32,522 nucleotides of DNA from Candidatus Bathyarchaeota archaeon (GTDB lineage Archaea; Thermoproteota; Bathyarchaeia; Bathyarchaeales; Bathycorpusculaceae), in NCBI GenBank assembly GCA_026414525.1, contig JAOAIV010000005.1, forward strand, positions 1 through 32,522. Direction: 5' to 3'. Of this stretch, positions 7,276 through 15,566 are shown piece by piece. The translations under genes and the position numbers were made by a program. How positions within the stretch are numbered: position 1 is the stretch's first letter; each line of letters starts with the position of its first letter. Under the pieces are notes generated by a model, which had not been told where the DNA came from, did no database searches, and saw only the letters and a list, made by a program, of their open reading frames with translations.

Positions 7276-9522
7276 TCAAGCATTTTTCCGCGCTGTGTTT
7301 ACGAATTGACCTACATCCAGCACCAGAACCACTTGGCCGTCGCCTAGAATTGTGGCGCCGCTGATTCCTTTAATTCCCTTTAAGGTTTCGCTGAGAGGCT
7401 TCACCAGAATGTCCTGTTGGCTTATAACCGAATCTACTATTAAGCCGATCTTTGTCTTTTCGTCGCCCAAGTGGGTTATTAATAGTTCGAATTCTTCTTC
7501 TTCTGGACCTTCATAGCCTAGCAGTTTATGCAAGTGAACAACCGGAATTACCTTGCCCCTAACAACTATTGCATCTGTTTTACCCAGCAGTTTTATGTCG
7601 CTCTTCTTTGCACGGATAATTTCTGAGACTTGGCTTGTAGGAATTGTAAATGTCTGTCCTGAATCTCTTACAAGTATTGCCTTAATAATTGCTAATGTCA
7701 ACGGCACTTTTAGGATGATCTTTGTTCCTTTGCCTACACGTGTTTCAAACTGCACAGTGCCACCAAGCGCCGCAATTTTAGTTTTTACAACATCCATACC
7801 TACGCCCCTGCCGCTTGTTTCAGTAACTTCTTTGTTTGTTGAGAAACCAGGCAGAAAAATCAAGCCCACCAACTCATTTCGGCTCATTTTTTCAGCTTCC
7901 TCTTTGCTGATGAAGCCCTTTTGGATAGCCACTGCTTTAATTTTTTCAGGATCAATTCCTGCACCATCATCTTCCACTTCTATGATGACATGTTCTCCGC
8001 TTCGCTGCGCTGCGAGTCTTATTTTTCCAACAGGATCCTTGTTCAATTTCTTTCTTTCTTCAGGCGGCTCTATTCCATGATCAATGCTATTTCTTAATAG
8101 ATGGATAAGTGGTTCTCCGATTTCATCTAACACTGTTCGATCAATCTCTATGTCTCTTCCTTCCATCACAAGCTCAATTAACTTTTTTCTCTTTAGCGAA
8201 AGATCTCGAACTAATCTCGGGAATCGGTCAAAAATTTGACTCACTGGAACCATTCGCACTTGCATAACGAGATCGTGTAGATCAGATGTAAGCCGGTCAA
8301 TGTTCTCAGCGATTCTTTTTAACTCATTGCTTCTATTATCCGAAATTAACTGAAGCAAGGCAATTTTGTTAATGACAAGTTCACCCACTAAATTCATGAT
8401 CTTGTCGAGTTGCTCAAATTTAACACGGACAGTTTGAGTAGCTCTTACCTCCGCAAAAAGTTTCGTTGCCTCTGTTATTTGTTTACTTTGTTCATCAATG
8501 CAACGCCTTAAGGAAGATGCATTATCTGATAGAGGAGCGTTCTCCGTTTTTGCAGATGTCACTGTTGACGTTTCAACAAGAGAAACCTGATTTGTTCCTT
8601 CGACATTCTGCTCAAGGGCTACACAAAACGTGTTAAGTGCTTGTTTAGCTTCTATCTGATTCTCAGTTTTAAATGGAACCAGTGTCTCGGTTTTAATTTC
8701 AGGTTTAGTCTCTTTTTCTGGTAACACGGGATTGTAATGCGCAACATGTACATCCTCGATTTCACAGACTTGGCGGATGCATTTTTCAATTTCCTCAGCG
8801 CTACATTTGCTGATAATCGCTAGCTTAAAGCCAGCATCAAGCTCATCTTCTTTAAAAGCTTCAAGCGCTTTTTGATCGGGATGGGTCTTAATTACTTCGG
8901 CTAACTCTGAGATCTTGCTTAGAACAAGGATCGCTCGAACGCTTTTGAAAGCGCAATCTTTGCTAAACTTCAAATCTACAAAGTAACAATGCTCACCGCA
9001 TACTTCAGCGTTTATTATCGCCTCTTTTTCAGTTTCAGTGAGCTCTATGAACACCGTAGTTGTTTCTACAGGCAAAACTTCCTTCTTGATTTCGACAGGT
9101 GAAACCTCCTGCTTTATCTCTTTAACTTCTTCAATCGTAGTCAACTCTGTTGCTTCTTGGAGTCTTTGAAGCAAAATTGGAACTTTAATTTCCTCTTCAT
9201 TCATGTTCTGTATGTTTTCTAATCTCGAAGACAAAGCGTCTGCACATTCAAGAAGCACGCTGATTAGATTACTCGAGGGCTTAAGACCCTTCCGTAGGTC
9301 ATCGAAAACATCTTCCATTGCATGCGTCAGCTCTTGCATATCTTTATAGCCCATCATGCCTGAGCACCCTTTTAGAGTGTGCGCTGCCCTGAAAAGCACA
9401 TTGACGAGTTCTATGTTTTGCGGATCTTTTTCTAGACTTAGCAGTGATTGTGTGAGAGTATCTATGTGCTCCCTTGCCTCTTCAATGAAAACTTCTCTGT
9501 ATTGGTTACAGTCTGTTGGCAA
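7276..9522 (-). CDS. cheA: Chemotaxis histidine kinase CheA
   Basis: A 748-residue kinase with the full CheA domain order. The N-terminal HPt domain has the phospho-accepting His48 in FRAAHTLKGCSGMMG. A P2-like response-regulator docking domain spans about residues 165-265 (CAFKSVRAILVLSKISELAE), followed by a long linker rich in E, T and K. The P3 dimerisation helices begin near VRVKFEQLDKIMNLVGELVI. The HATPase domain has LLRNSIDHGIEPPEER (N box), DDGAGID (G1), GFSTNKEVTETSGRGVGMD (F and G2) and GKGT. A CheW-like domain closes the protein (about 600-745). It autophosphorylates and passes phosphate to CheY. It sits downstream of cheR with a 56-base gap. The start is TTG at 9522 with GGTTGGTGG just upstream. 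Confidence 0.95.
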   Translation of the reverse strand: MPTDCNQYREVFIEEAREHIDTLTQSLLSLEKDPQNIELVNVLFRAAHTLKGCSGMMGYKDMQELTHAMEDVFDDLRKGLKPSSNLISVLLECADALSSRLENIQNMNEEEIKVPILLQRLQEATELTTIEEVKEIKQEVSPVEIKKEVLPVETTTVFIELTETEKEAIINAEVCGEHCYFVDLKFSKDCAFKSVRAILVLSKISELAEVIKTHPDQKALEAFKEDELDAGFKLAIISKCSAEEIEKCIRQVCEIEDVHVAHYNPVLPEKETKPEIKTETLVPFKTENQIEAKQALNTFCVALEQNVEGTNQVSLVETSTVTSAKTENAPLSDNASSLRRCIDEQSKQITEATKLFAEVRATQTVRVKFEQLDKIMNLVGELVINKIALLQLISDNRSNELKRIAENIDRLTSDLHDLVMQVRMVPVSQIFDRFPRLVRDLSLKRKKLIELVMEGRDIEIDRTVLDEIGEPLIHLLRNSIDHGIEPPEERKKLNKDPVGKIRLAAQRSGEHVIIEVEDDGAGIDPEKIKAVAIQKGFISKEEAEKMSRNELVGLIFLPGFSTNKEVTETSGRGVGMDVVKTKIAALGGTVQFETRVGKGTKIILKVPLTLAIIKAILVRDSGQTFTIPTSQVSEIIRAKKSDIKLLGKTDAIVVRGKVIPVVHLHKLLGYEGPEEEEFELLITHLGDEKTKIGLIVDSVISQQDILVKPLSETLKGIKGISGATILGDGQVVLVLDVGQFVNTARKNA

Positions 9523-9578
9523 GAGACCACCAACCTTGAATTTTTATGTATTTCATTATTCGTATGGGCGCGAAGAGT

Positions 9579-10502
9579 TCACCGACGTACAATTGTTCCT
9601 TGTCCCCCTGTTAGATTATTTAGACTAAGTGTGTCAACTTGCGCTACACCTAAACGGTACTCTGACGTTGGAGAGGAGTCTTTGGAGGGCTTTTGGTATA
9701 CACGACAGTTAACATCTATACATAAAAACTTCGCACACGGCTCACCGCTAAGTATTTCAGATTTTCCAGTTACTAAATAGCCGCCCTCTCGTAGCGCATT
9801 GTAAAAATGCATGTGAACATGCTGTTGACTTTCTCTCGCGAAGAATATCATAACATTCCTGCATAATATTAAATCCAAATTATTATGCAACGGAGGTTTC
9901 ATCAAATCATGTTTTTCAAAGCGTACCAGTTGTTTTACGAAATCTTTGATTCGGTACGTTGTGTACTCATGCGAGAAGTATTCTTTAATTAGCGAGTCTT
10001 CAACGTCGCATAATTGTTTTTTGGTGTATTCACCTTTTTGGGCTTTTGTTAATGCGTCCTCATCTATATCTGAGGCATAAATTGTGACTTTGTAATTGGG
10101 TAATTGGTCACCTAGCACCTTGTGAACCAAAATTGCGAGGGAGTATGGTTCTTCTCCTGTTGCGCAACCCGCGCTCCAGATAGCGACTTCCTTTGAATTA
10201 AAAAGAACAGGAAGAACTCTCTTTTCGAGATAATCATAAACATCTCTATCTCTGAAAAACGTAGTAAAATTGATTGTTAAATCGTTAAGAATATTATTGA
10301 ATTCTATCGGGTTTTTCTTTAGATAACCCAGGTATTTGCTGAAAGTGTATGTACCAGTTGCTCTTAAACGAATCGATAATCTTCTTTTTAGGTATTCATC
10401 GCGGTAACAACTAAAATTGAGACCGATAGTTTCATGCAACAAGTTTTTTACTTTTTCGTAAGCGATATCTTCAAGAAAATTTTTAGTTTCAACCGTTGCC
10501 AT
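9579..10502 (-). CDS. cheR: Chemoreceptor methyltransferase CheR
   Basis: A 307-residue SAM-dependent methyltransferase that methylates glutamates of chemoreceptors. An N-terminal helical domain (LLHETIGLNFSCYRDEYLKR) precedes the catalytic domain. That domain has SAM motif I in WSAGCATGEEPYSLAI, the acidic YASDIDEDAL segment, and LILCRNVMIFF, the usual CRNVxIYF motif. The ATG at 10502 is preferred because a GGGGGG run lies about nine bases ahead and the family N-terminus fits. An ATG at 10511 is too close to that run, and a start at 10583 would overlap the preceding gene by 95 bases. With the chosen start, the overlap with the upstream cheC is 14 bases, indicating coupling. No receptor substrate is encoded in the window. 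Confidence 0.92.
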   Translation of the reverse strand: MATVETKNFLEDIAYEKVKNLLHETIGLNFSCYRDEYLKRRLSIRLRATGTYTFSKYLGYLKKNPIEFNNILNDLTINFTTFFRDRDVYDYLEKRVLPVLFNSKEVAIWSAGCATGEEPYSLAILVHKVLGDQLPNYKVTIYASDIDEDALTKAQKGEYTKKQLCDVEDSLIKEYFSHEYTTYRIKDFVKQLVRFEKHDLMKPPLHNNLDLILCRNVMIFFARESQQHVHMHFYNALREGGYLVTGKSEILSGEPCAKFLCIDVNCRVYQKPSKDSSPTSEYRLGVAQVDTLSLNNLTGGQGTIVRR

Positions 10503-11220
10503 CGCGCACATTCCCCCCCTGTGTATAACATACTGTCCCATAGTCGAATATATCATCAACAGCGTGATCAGCGGGTTCTTCATTTATAGAATCGCCTGTT
10601 AACCATCGTTTGCCTTTTTGTATCAGTATTTTTTGAAGTTCATCACCGAGAAAAGTTATGAGGAACCCTTCGGTTGAAGTATTATATCGCTTAAAGCGTG
10701 CATCAAAAATAACTGCAACATCGGAGCATAACGCTTGTTTGATTATGAGACCGTCGATGATCGCATCAAAAGAATCAACAATTAATTGCGGCGGGGTCAT
10801 GACAAGCTTGGTTGATGTGAAATTAGCCATGGCACTAAGGAAAGATGTCAGCACTATCGACCCCATTTCTTCTATGGCAGATCTCTGGATCTCTGGAGTA
10901 ACCTCCATGCCATTGGTCATTAACTCAGCGATTCTCGCACATTCCTTTTCCTCGAAAATCAGCATGACATCGCAGTCCGCTGCACCTCTCAATTGCATGA
11001 ACACAGCAGCGACAATAGTATCGTGTTTTCCGTAGATGCTTGGAACAAGGTGGGGGGATGTCATGTGAACACGGGGCAACTCGATTGCAATAGGTTCTTG
11101 CAATACTTGAGAAAGTGCAGTAGTTGCATGGCCAGCGCCCATGTTACCAATTTCGAGTAGTATATCGCGATCTGTAAGTGATTCAAAGTTATCTATTTTA
11201 GAAGAGACCAATTCATTCAT
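10489..11220 (-). CDS. cheC: CheC-family phosphatase/adaptor, one site degenerate
   Basis: A 243-residue two-repeat CheC-family protein, expected to dephosphorylate CheY-P and/or bind CheD. The first active-site helix reads DRDILLEIGNMGAGHA, with the family Glu23 and Asn26 present. The second reads SAIEEMGSIVLTSF: Glu118 is kept but the Asn position (121) is Ser. It therefore appears to have one intact site, unlike the neighbouring paralogue, which has both. The body contains the typical PRVHMTSPHLVPSIYG segment. About 40 extra residues after the second repeat are family-atypical and of unknown use. The ATG overlaps the upstream cheC stop by one base (TAATG). Confidence 0.88.
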   Translation of the reverse strand: MNELVSSKIDNFESLTDRDILLEIGNMGAGHATTALSQVLQEPIAIELPRVHMTSPHLVPSIYGKHDTIVAAVFMQLRGAADCDVMLIFEEKECARIAELMTNGMEVTPEIQRSAIEEMGSIVLTSFLSAMANFTSTKLVMTPPQLIVDSFDAIIDGLIIKQALCSDVAVIFDARFKRYNTSTEGFLITFLGDELQKILIQKGKRWLTGDSINEEPADHAVDDIFDYGTVCYTQGGNVRDGNG

Positions 11221-11960
11221 TAAAGTTCACCAGCCACCTTACTTTTTCGCCTAGTCTTGTCCTGAGCCTTCGTTTCGATTGCCAGATCTCCGGCGAAAAT
11301 CAATTCAACATCACTTCGCTTTCCAGCTTTTTTACTAGAAACTTTGGAACTGTTTATGAGTAATTCCTGAAGTTCATAACTGGGGAATATCATGAGTTGA
11401 GCAGGGGCATAATAACCGCCTTTGCGTTTGAAGCAGGTGTCTATGACTAATGCTTCCCCAGTTGTTCTTGCCAATTTGCCAACGAAGTCGCTAATTATGG
11501 AGTCGAAAGGCGCGCCGATTAAAAGCGGCGGAGTTGAAACCAGGTTTATTCCTGTGAAATCCGAAATTGCTGTCAGGAATGAACCTATTAGAATGTTGCC
11601 AAGTTCCTCAATAGCGGATAATTCAATAGAAGATTCATGCTCTACATAAGAGAGACTCCTTGTCATAAGCGTGGTAATCTCTTTCAGTTCAAGCATTTCG
11701 AAGATGAACAGAAAGTGGCATTCTACGTTTTCTGTGAGATGAATGTAAACTGCAGTTGCAGGCGTGTTCTGACCGTGATAAAACTTCGGCAGCATACCCG
11801 GCGGGATCATGCCAACACGAGGAACATCAATCGTCACAGGTTGCTTAAGAATCTTTGATAATGAGTTGGCAGCATGTTTCGCGCCGATATTGCCTAATTC
11901 AAGAAGTATTTTTAATTTTTTCTTCTCCAAGGCTTTACTTGATTTATTTTTAACTTTCAT
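11220..11960 (-). CDS. cheC: CheC-family CheY-P phosphatase, both sites intact
   Basis: A 246-residue CheC-family protein and paralogue of the next gene. Both phosphatase helices carry the Glu-x-x-Asn signature: LLELGNIGAKHA (Glu21, Asn24) and AIEELGNILIGSF (Glu118, Asn121). The strand segment PRVGMIPPGMLPKFYHG corresponds to one in its neighbour. The first dozen residues and the last 40 are rich in Lys and Arg, perhaps for contact with nucleic acid or an acidic partner (inference). It is flanked by cheD two bases upstream and cheC one base overlapped downstream, all in one transcript. It is the better candidate for the true CheY-P phosphatase of the pair. Confidence 0.9.
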   Translation of the reverse strand: MKVKNKSSKALEKKKLKILLELGNIGAKHAANSLSKILKQPVTIDVPRVGMIPPGMLPKFYHGQNTPATAVYIHLTENVECHFLFIFEMLELKEITTLMTRSLSYVEHESSIELSAIEELGNILIGSFLTAISDFTGINLVSTPPLLIGAPFDSIISDFVGKLARTTGEALVIDTCFKRKGGYYAPAQLMIFPSYELQELLINSSKVSSKKAGKRSDVELIFAGDLAIETKAQDKTRRKSKVAGEL

Positions 11961-11962
11961 TC

Positions 11963-12589
11963 TTATAGCTCCCTTATTTCTCCATTAGAAAGACGAACAG
12001 TTACAGTTCCATTTCCAATGTCAAATTCGACTCTCCGCCCGAGTGAACCTCCAACATCTTCTGCGACCAGCTTAATCCGATGATCTTTCAATGCCGCTTT
12101 GACTGCATCAACATTCTTCTTGCCTACGTGCTGATCATTGTTGTTTAAATTTGGGAGTATACAAGCACCACCTGCTATTTTTGCATAAAGAAAGGTGTCT
12201 TTTCCGCTAATTTGCCGCAAAGCTTCCGCGAGAGTTGGTACAGCAGTATCGGCGAATTTTCCTGGAATGTAATCTTGCGACTTAATGACGTTTGGAAGCA
12301 TAATATGCGCTAATCCACCGCATTTGTGTAGTGGATCATACATGCAAATAGCTACGCATGACCCAACATTGGTGACGAATTTAACCGGTTTATTTTCAAT
12401 TTTTATCTCTGCCATTGCTACACGCACTTCCGATATAGGAAGATGCATTTGAAGGCTTGTTAAATGTTGTAATACCGGCTGTGCATGGGTGATTGGTTGC
12501 TCGGGCAATCTCTGCAGCTCTTTGATGCTGCTTAACGGTACAGTTGTTTCTACTTTTACTTCTAGGGGATCTACCACATTGGGTGCCAA
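11963..12589 (-). CDS. cheD: Chemoreceptor glutamine deamidase CheD
   Basis: A 208-residue CheD-type protein. CheD deamidates receptor glutamines and docks on CheC. The catalytic core is visible: Cys78 in NVGSCVAICMYD and His95 in GGLAHIMLP, with the 17-residue Cys-His spacing of the family, plus Thr73 close by. Family proteins are about 150-165 residues, so the 47-58 residues before MHLPISEV or MAEIKIEN are extra. The TTG at 12589 is supported by GAGGAAC, which overlaps the cheY stop. Internal ATGs at residues 48 and 59 would give a standard-sized protein, so the extension is uncertain. Its neighbours on both sides are its expected functional partners. Confidence 0.9.
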   Translation of the reverse strand: MAPNVVDPLEVKVETTVPLSSIKELQRLPEQPITHAQPVLQHLTSLQMHLPISEVRVAMAEIKIENKPVKFVTNVGSCVAICMYDPLHKCGGLAHIMLPNVIKSQDYIPGKFADTAVPTLAEALRQISGKDTFLYAKIAGGACILPNLNNNDQHVGKKNVDAVKAALKDHRIKLVAEDVGGSLGRRVEFDIGNGTVTVRLSNGEIREL

Positions 12590-12598
12590 AGTTGTTCC

Positions 12599-12967
12599 TC
12601 AGCAGTACTTCGCAAGTGCTTCCATTACTTTCTCAGGCTGAAAGGGTTTCACAATGAAATCTTTTGCGCCTGCTTTGAGTGCTTCGGCTATTAGGGCTTG
12701 CTGACCGTATGAACTTACCATCACGATTTTTGCTGTGGGATTTGCCGCTACTATTTGTTTTAGGGCTTCGATACCATCTTTTGCTTTTGTTCCTGGTGGC
12801 ATGACAATGTCCATTAGAACGAGGTCAGGTTTTGTTTGCTGGAATTTCTGTATGGCTTCGTCGCCGTTGGATGCTTCGGCGATTACTTTGTGTCCGGATT
12901 CTATGATGATTTTTGTGAGTACTGCTCTCATGAATTTGGCATCATCTACTACGAGGACTGTCCCCAT
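12599..12967 (-). CDS. cheY: Response regulator CheY
   Basis: A single receiver domain of 122 residues and first gene of the chemotaxis operon. The acidic pair is Asp8-Asp9 (VVDDAKF), the phospho-acceptor Asp53 lies in VLMDIVMP, the switch Ser85 in VMVSSYG, and Lys107 in FIVKPFQ. The loop after the phosphorylation site reads MPPGTKAKDG, four residues longer than the usual MPxMDG. The ATG at 12967 gives the normal receiver N-terminus (MGTVLVVDD) and has GCGAGGC about ten bases upstream. An ATG at 12985 adds six residues and would lie only about five bases from the predicted transcript start. Confidence 0.93.
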   Translation of the reverse strand: MGTVLVVDDAKFMRAVLTKIIIESGHKVIAEASNGDEAIQKFQQTKPDLVLMDIVMPPGTKAKDGIEALKQIVAANPTAKIVMVSSYGQQALIAEALKAGAKDFIVKPFQPEKVMEALAKYC

Positions 12968-13012
12968 ATTGTTCTTGCCTCGCATGCACTTCTTTTTTTA
13001 TTCGGTATCAGA

Positions 13013-13020
13013 ATATAAAA
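13013..13020 (-). promoter_or_regulatory. TATA box of the chemotaxis operon
   Basis: The minus strand reads ATTTTTATATTC. It predicts transcription from about 12990 and a leader of about 23 bases to the ATG at 12967. The 286-base AT-rich gap to the next gene holds this promoter and a divergent one. Confidence 0.5.
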
Positions 13021-13232
13021 ATATTATGTATTACGATACACTATTATGTATAATCTTGACTTGCAGAAAACACATAAAAACCAAACAAAAAATTCCATAG
13101 AAACAACCATCACAGGCCACAACAAAAAAACCGAGTTTTTATCAAATTTTAAATACGTATTCTCCTTTCATAAAATCTATTTAAATAATTTTAAAACTGT
13201 AGTATTCCAAATTTACTTGGAACAAAACATCG

Positions 13233-13240
13233 TTATAAAC
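13233..13240 (+). promoter_or_regulatory. TATA box of the coiled-coil gene
   Basis: TTATAAAC lies 32 bases ahead of the ATG at 13272. It predicts a transcript start near 13262 and a very short leader containing GTGAGG. Confidence 0.45.
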
Positions 13241-13271
13241 AAGACTAGAACACATAGATAGTGAGGAAAAA

Positions 13272-13670
13272 ATGAGCGTGAACATTGAATTAGAGCAATT
13301 ACAAAATGAAAAAACACGCTTAGAAGAGGAAGCGCGAGACCTAGACGAAGAAATAAAACAGTTAGAAATCCGTTTAAAACTGCTCAGCGAAAAAATAGCA
13401 ATACATGAACTGAGAAAGAAAAACGCCGCTAAAAAAGAAACCATAAATCAACTACAATACAAAATCAATCTATTAGAAACACAACTAGAACAATTATCAA
13501 CAACAGACAAAAGCAGCACAGTTATAGACGAAAACAGTGAAATCGCAAAAGAAGTGCCCGCCATACAAAATGACGACACCATAACTATAACCGCAGTAGG
13601 CGACAATGAAGGAATAATAGAAAATTTTGAAAAAGAATATGCAAAGAAAAAGCACACCATACATTTTTAA
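13272..13670 (+). CDS. Coiled-coil protein divergent from the chemotaxis operon
   Basis: A 132-residue highly charged protein. Residues 3-78 form one or two long heptad-repeat coiled coils (LEQLQNEKTRLEEEARDLDE; KETINQLQYKINLLETQLEQ). A low-complexity Ser/Thr/Asp linker and a short C-terminal segment (DTITITAVGDNEGIIENFEK) follow. No enzyme motif is visible and I do not recognise a family. The ATG has GTGAGG five bases ahead. Its start is about 300 bases from that of cheY, pointing away. Its base composition is more A-rich than the neighbours. A scaffold or adaptor role beside the chemosensory genes is a guess from position only. Confidence 0.65.
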   Translation: MSVNIELEQLQNEKTRLEEEARDLDEEIKQLEIRLKLLSEKIAIHELRKKNAAKKETINQLQYKINLLETQLEQLSTTDKSSTVIDENSEIAKEVPAIQNDDTITITAVGDNEGIIENFEKEYAKKKHTIHF

Positions 13671-13737
13671 AGCTACATCAGAACTCAGTCATTAAAGCCT
13701 CGATTACAATTTAGCTTCCTAGCTTCCCCATGACAAA

Positions 13738-13745
13738 TTTTAAAA
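13738..13745 (+). promoter_or_regulatory. TATA box of the 13774 gene
   Basis: TTTTAAAA lies about 32 bases before the ATG. With the usual archaeal spacing the message would start almost at the ATG, so this gene is probably translated with little or no leader. No Shine-Dalgarno sequence is present. Confidence 0.4.
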
Positions 13746-13773
13746 ATGCCGCCTCATCCAATTATAATCATAT

Positions 13774-14415
13774 ATGAACATAAAACTCTGCTTCTTAGTT
13801 ACCCTGCTTACTTTATCATTCGCGGTGAACACTACAGTTGCTGAGATTCGGGTTGGAGTGAAAAAAGGCGACTGGATAGAATATCGAGCGGCTTTCACTG
13901 GTACACCACCTGCGGGACATGAAGTAACTTGGGCAAGAACAGAAGTCCTCGATGTTCAAGGGACAGTAATCAACCTGCAGGTTACGACAAAATTTTCTAA
14001 TGGAACATTATGGAATGAAACGATCACGCTGAATCTCGCGACAGGCCAGCTTGGAGATGAGTTTATAATTCCTTCGAACTTGAATGTAGGAGACGCATTT
14101 TTTGATAAGTATCATGGTAACGTAACTATCAGTAAAATCGAGGAGAAAACTTACTCAGGCGCTGTACGCAAAGTTATATCCGCAACTGCAGCGCAAAGCA
14201 CCTATTATTGGGATCAAGCCACAGGTGTTTTAGTTGAAGGTATCTCTGAGTTCCCAGAATATACTATTCACTCGATAGCTGAAAAGACCAACATGTGGCA
14301 ACCTCAAATATTCAGCGTGGAACCAACAGTTTTCTATACACTCACAATTCTGGTTGTCATTCTGATGATTGCTGCGCTAGCCATTCTTACGATGCAGCGT
14401 AAAAAGAAACATTAA
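13774..14415 (+). CDS. Secreted, C-terminally membrane-anchored protein, unknown
   Basis: A 213-residue protein with an N-terminal signal peptide (MNIKLCFLVTLLTLSFAVNT, cleavage likely after TTVA). A beta-rich exported domain begins VGVKKGDWIEYRAAFTG. A single C-terminal membrane helix of about 20 residues (from TLTILVVILMIAALAIL) ends in a short basic tail, MQRKKKH. NGT and NVT sites suggest surface glycosylation. The topology is that of an archaeal cell-surface protein anchored from outside. I do not recognise a named family. Its stop codon overlaps that of the convergent ABC ATPase gene (TTAA at 14412-14415). Confidence 0.7.
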   Translation: MNIKLCFLVTLLTLSFAVNTTVAEIRVGVKKGDWIEYRAAFTGTPPAGHEVTWARTEVLDVQGTVINLQVTTKFSNGTLWNETITLNLATGQLGDEFIIPSNLNVGDAFFDKYHGNVTISKIEEKTYSGAVRKVISATAAQSTYYWDQATGVLVEGISEFPEYTIHSIAEKTNMWQPQIFSVEPTVFYTLTILVVILMIAALAILTMQRKKKH

Positions 14416-15509
14416 ACGGATAGTTCCTCTGCCAAAGACGTCTCCGGATACGGAAAGACATGCGCTTTTTCTGGTTCAAAGCTTAATGTGATGCTTGCGC
14501 CAACATCAAACCAATTCTCGGTTAGAGAAGGCCGAATAACAATTAGAGAATCGTCGCTTTTCAGCTTAATCTCATATCTCACGAATGTGCCTTCAAACGA
14601 GATTTTTTCAACAACGCCTTTAAGTACATTTTCGCTTTGTGTCTTTTGTCTAGTCATGAAAACTTCAGGTCTTACTGCAACAACGGCCCTTTCGCCTTTC
14701 TTTAGGCCTTCTCCTAAAACTTTGACTTTGTCTCCACCACGCAGTTCTATTAACAACTCGCGGTCTTTAACTTCCATAACCGAACCTTCAAGAAAGTTTG
14801 ATTCTCCAATAAAATATGCGACAAAAAGACTGTTAGGCTTCATGTAAAGCTCTTGTGGCGTGCCAACCTGCACGATTTTCCCTTTTTTCATAACCGCGAT
14901 TCTATCCGAGATTGACATGGCCTCCGCTTGATCATGGGTAACATGAATAGCGGTCAAATTCAGGTCTTTTGCCATTCTACGCATTTCATATCTTATCTCA
15001 TTTCTAACTTTCGCATCTAATTGACCGAGCGGCTCGTCCAGAAGCAAGGTCTTAGCGCCAGCGGCCAGCGCACGTGCAACGGCTATCCGTTGCATCATGC
15101 CGCCGCTTAGCTCATTTGGATAAGCATTTAAGCGTTCATGAAGCTTAACAAGCTCCAGCACCTCATGCCCTATTGTTCCAGCAGCCTTTAAGTCGAAGTT
15201 CTTTACTCGAGGGCCATAATTCACGTTTTCCCAAACAGTCATGTGGGGAAATAACGCGAAAGTTTGAAAAACAAACCCGATTTCCCGGTCTTCAGGCGGG
15301 ACATTATCCACGCGTCTGCCGCCGATATAGATTTCGCCGCTGTCTGGCTCAATTAGCCCGGCTATAAGGCGTAGCAGGGTGGTTTTTCCGCATCCGCTTG
15401 GCCCCAACAGCGAAAAATATTCCTTGTCATGGATTACGAGGTTAACATTATCCAAAGCGACGATGTTTCCAAACTTTTTTGTTAAGTTTACAACACGGAC
15501 TTCAGGCAT
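14412..15509 (-). CDS. ABC importer ATP-binding protein (PotA/FbpC/WtpC type)
   Basis: A 365-residue ATPase that powers the importer whose permease is encoded just upstream. It has Walker A GPSGCGKTT, Q-loop GFVFQTFALFPHMTV, signature LSGGMMQR, Walker B TLLLDEP, D-loop LGQLDAKV and H-loop HVTHDQAEAMS. A C-terminal TOBE-type regulatory domain follows (about residues 235-360; VAVRPEVFM, VEKISFEGTFVRYEIK). This architecture is shared by polyamine, ferric iron, thiamine and molybdate/tungstate importers. The ATG at 15509 is chosen because GGAAGGTG lies nine bases ahead; a GTG at 15521 overlaps that site. No binding protein is adjacent, so the substrate stays open. Confidence 0.92.
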   Translation of the reverse strand: MPEVRVVNLTKKFGNIVALDNVNLVIHDKEYFSLLGPSGCGKTTLLRLIAGLIEPDSGEIYIGGRRVDNVPPEDREIGFVFQTFALFPHMTVWENVNYGPRVKNFDLKAAGTIGHEVLELVKLHERLNAYPNELSGGMMQRIAVARALAAGAKTLLLDEPLGQLDAKVRNEIRYEMRRMAKDLNLTAIHVTHDQAEAMSISDRIAVMKKGKIVQVGTPQELYMKPNSLFVAYFIGESNFLEGSVMEVKDRELLIELRGGDKVKVLGEGLKKGERAVVAVRPEVFMTRQKTQSENVLKGVVEKISFEGTFVRYEIKLKSDDSLIVIRPSLTENWFDVGASITLSFEPEKAHVFPYPETSLAEELSV

Positions 15510-15566
15510 TTTGATCCACACCTTCCAGCTTACACTCTTGATGCAGAGAGCTATAATTTTTTCATA

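Noticed and set aside
7553-8080. A 175-codon open frame on the plus strand
   Set aside because: It lies opposite the conserved kinase domain of cheA and is a by-product of that gene's codon usage.
9579-10583. Upstream start of cheR at 10583
   Set aside because: It would overlap cheC by 95 bases with no family similarity in the extra 27 residues; the ATG at 10502 has a good ribosome site.
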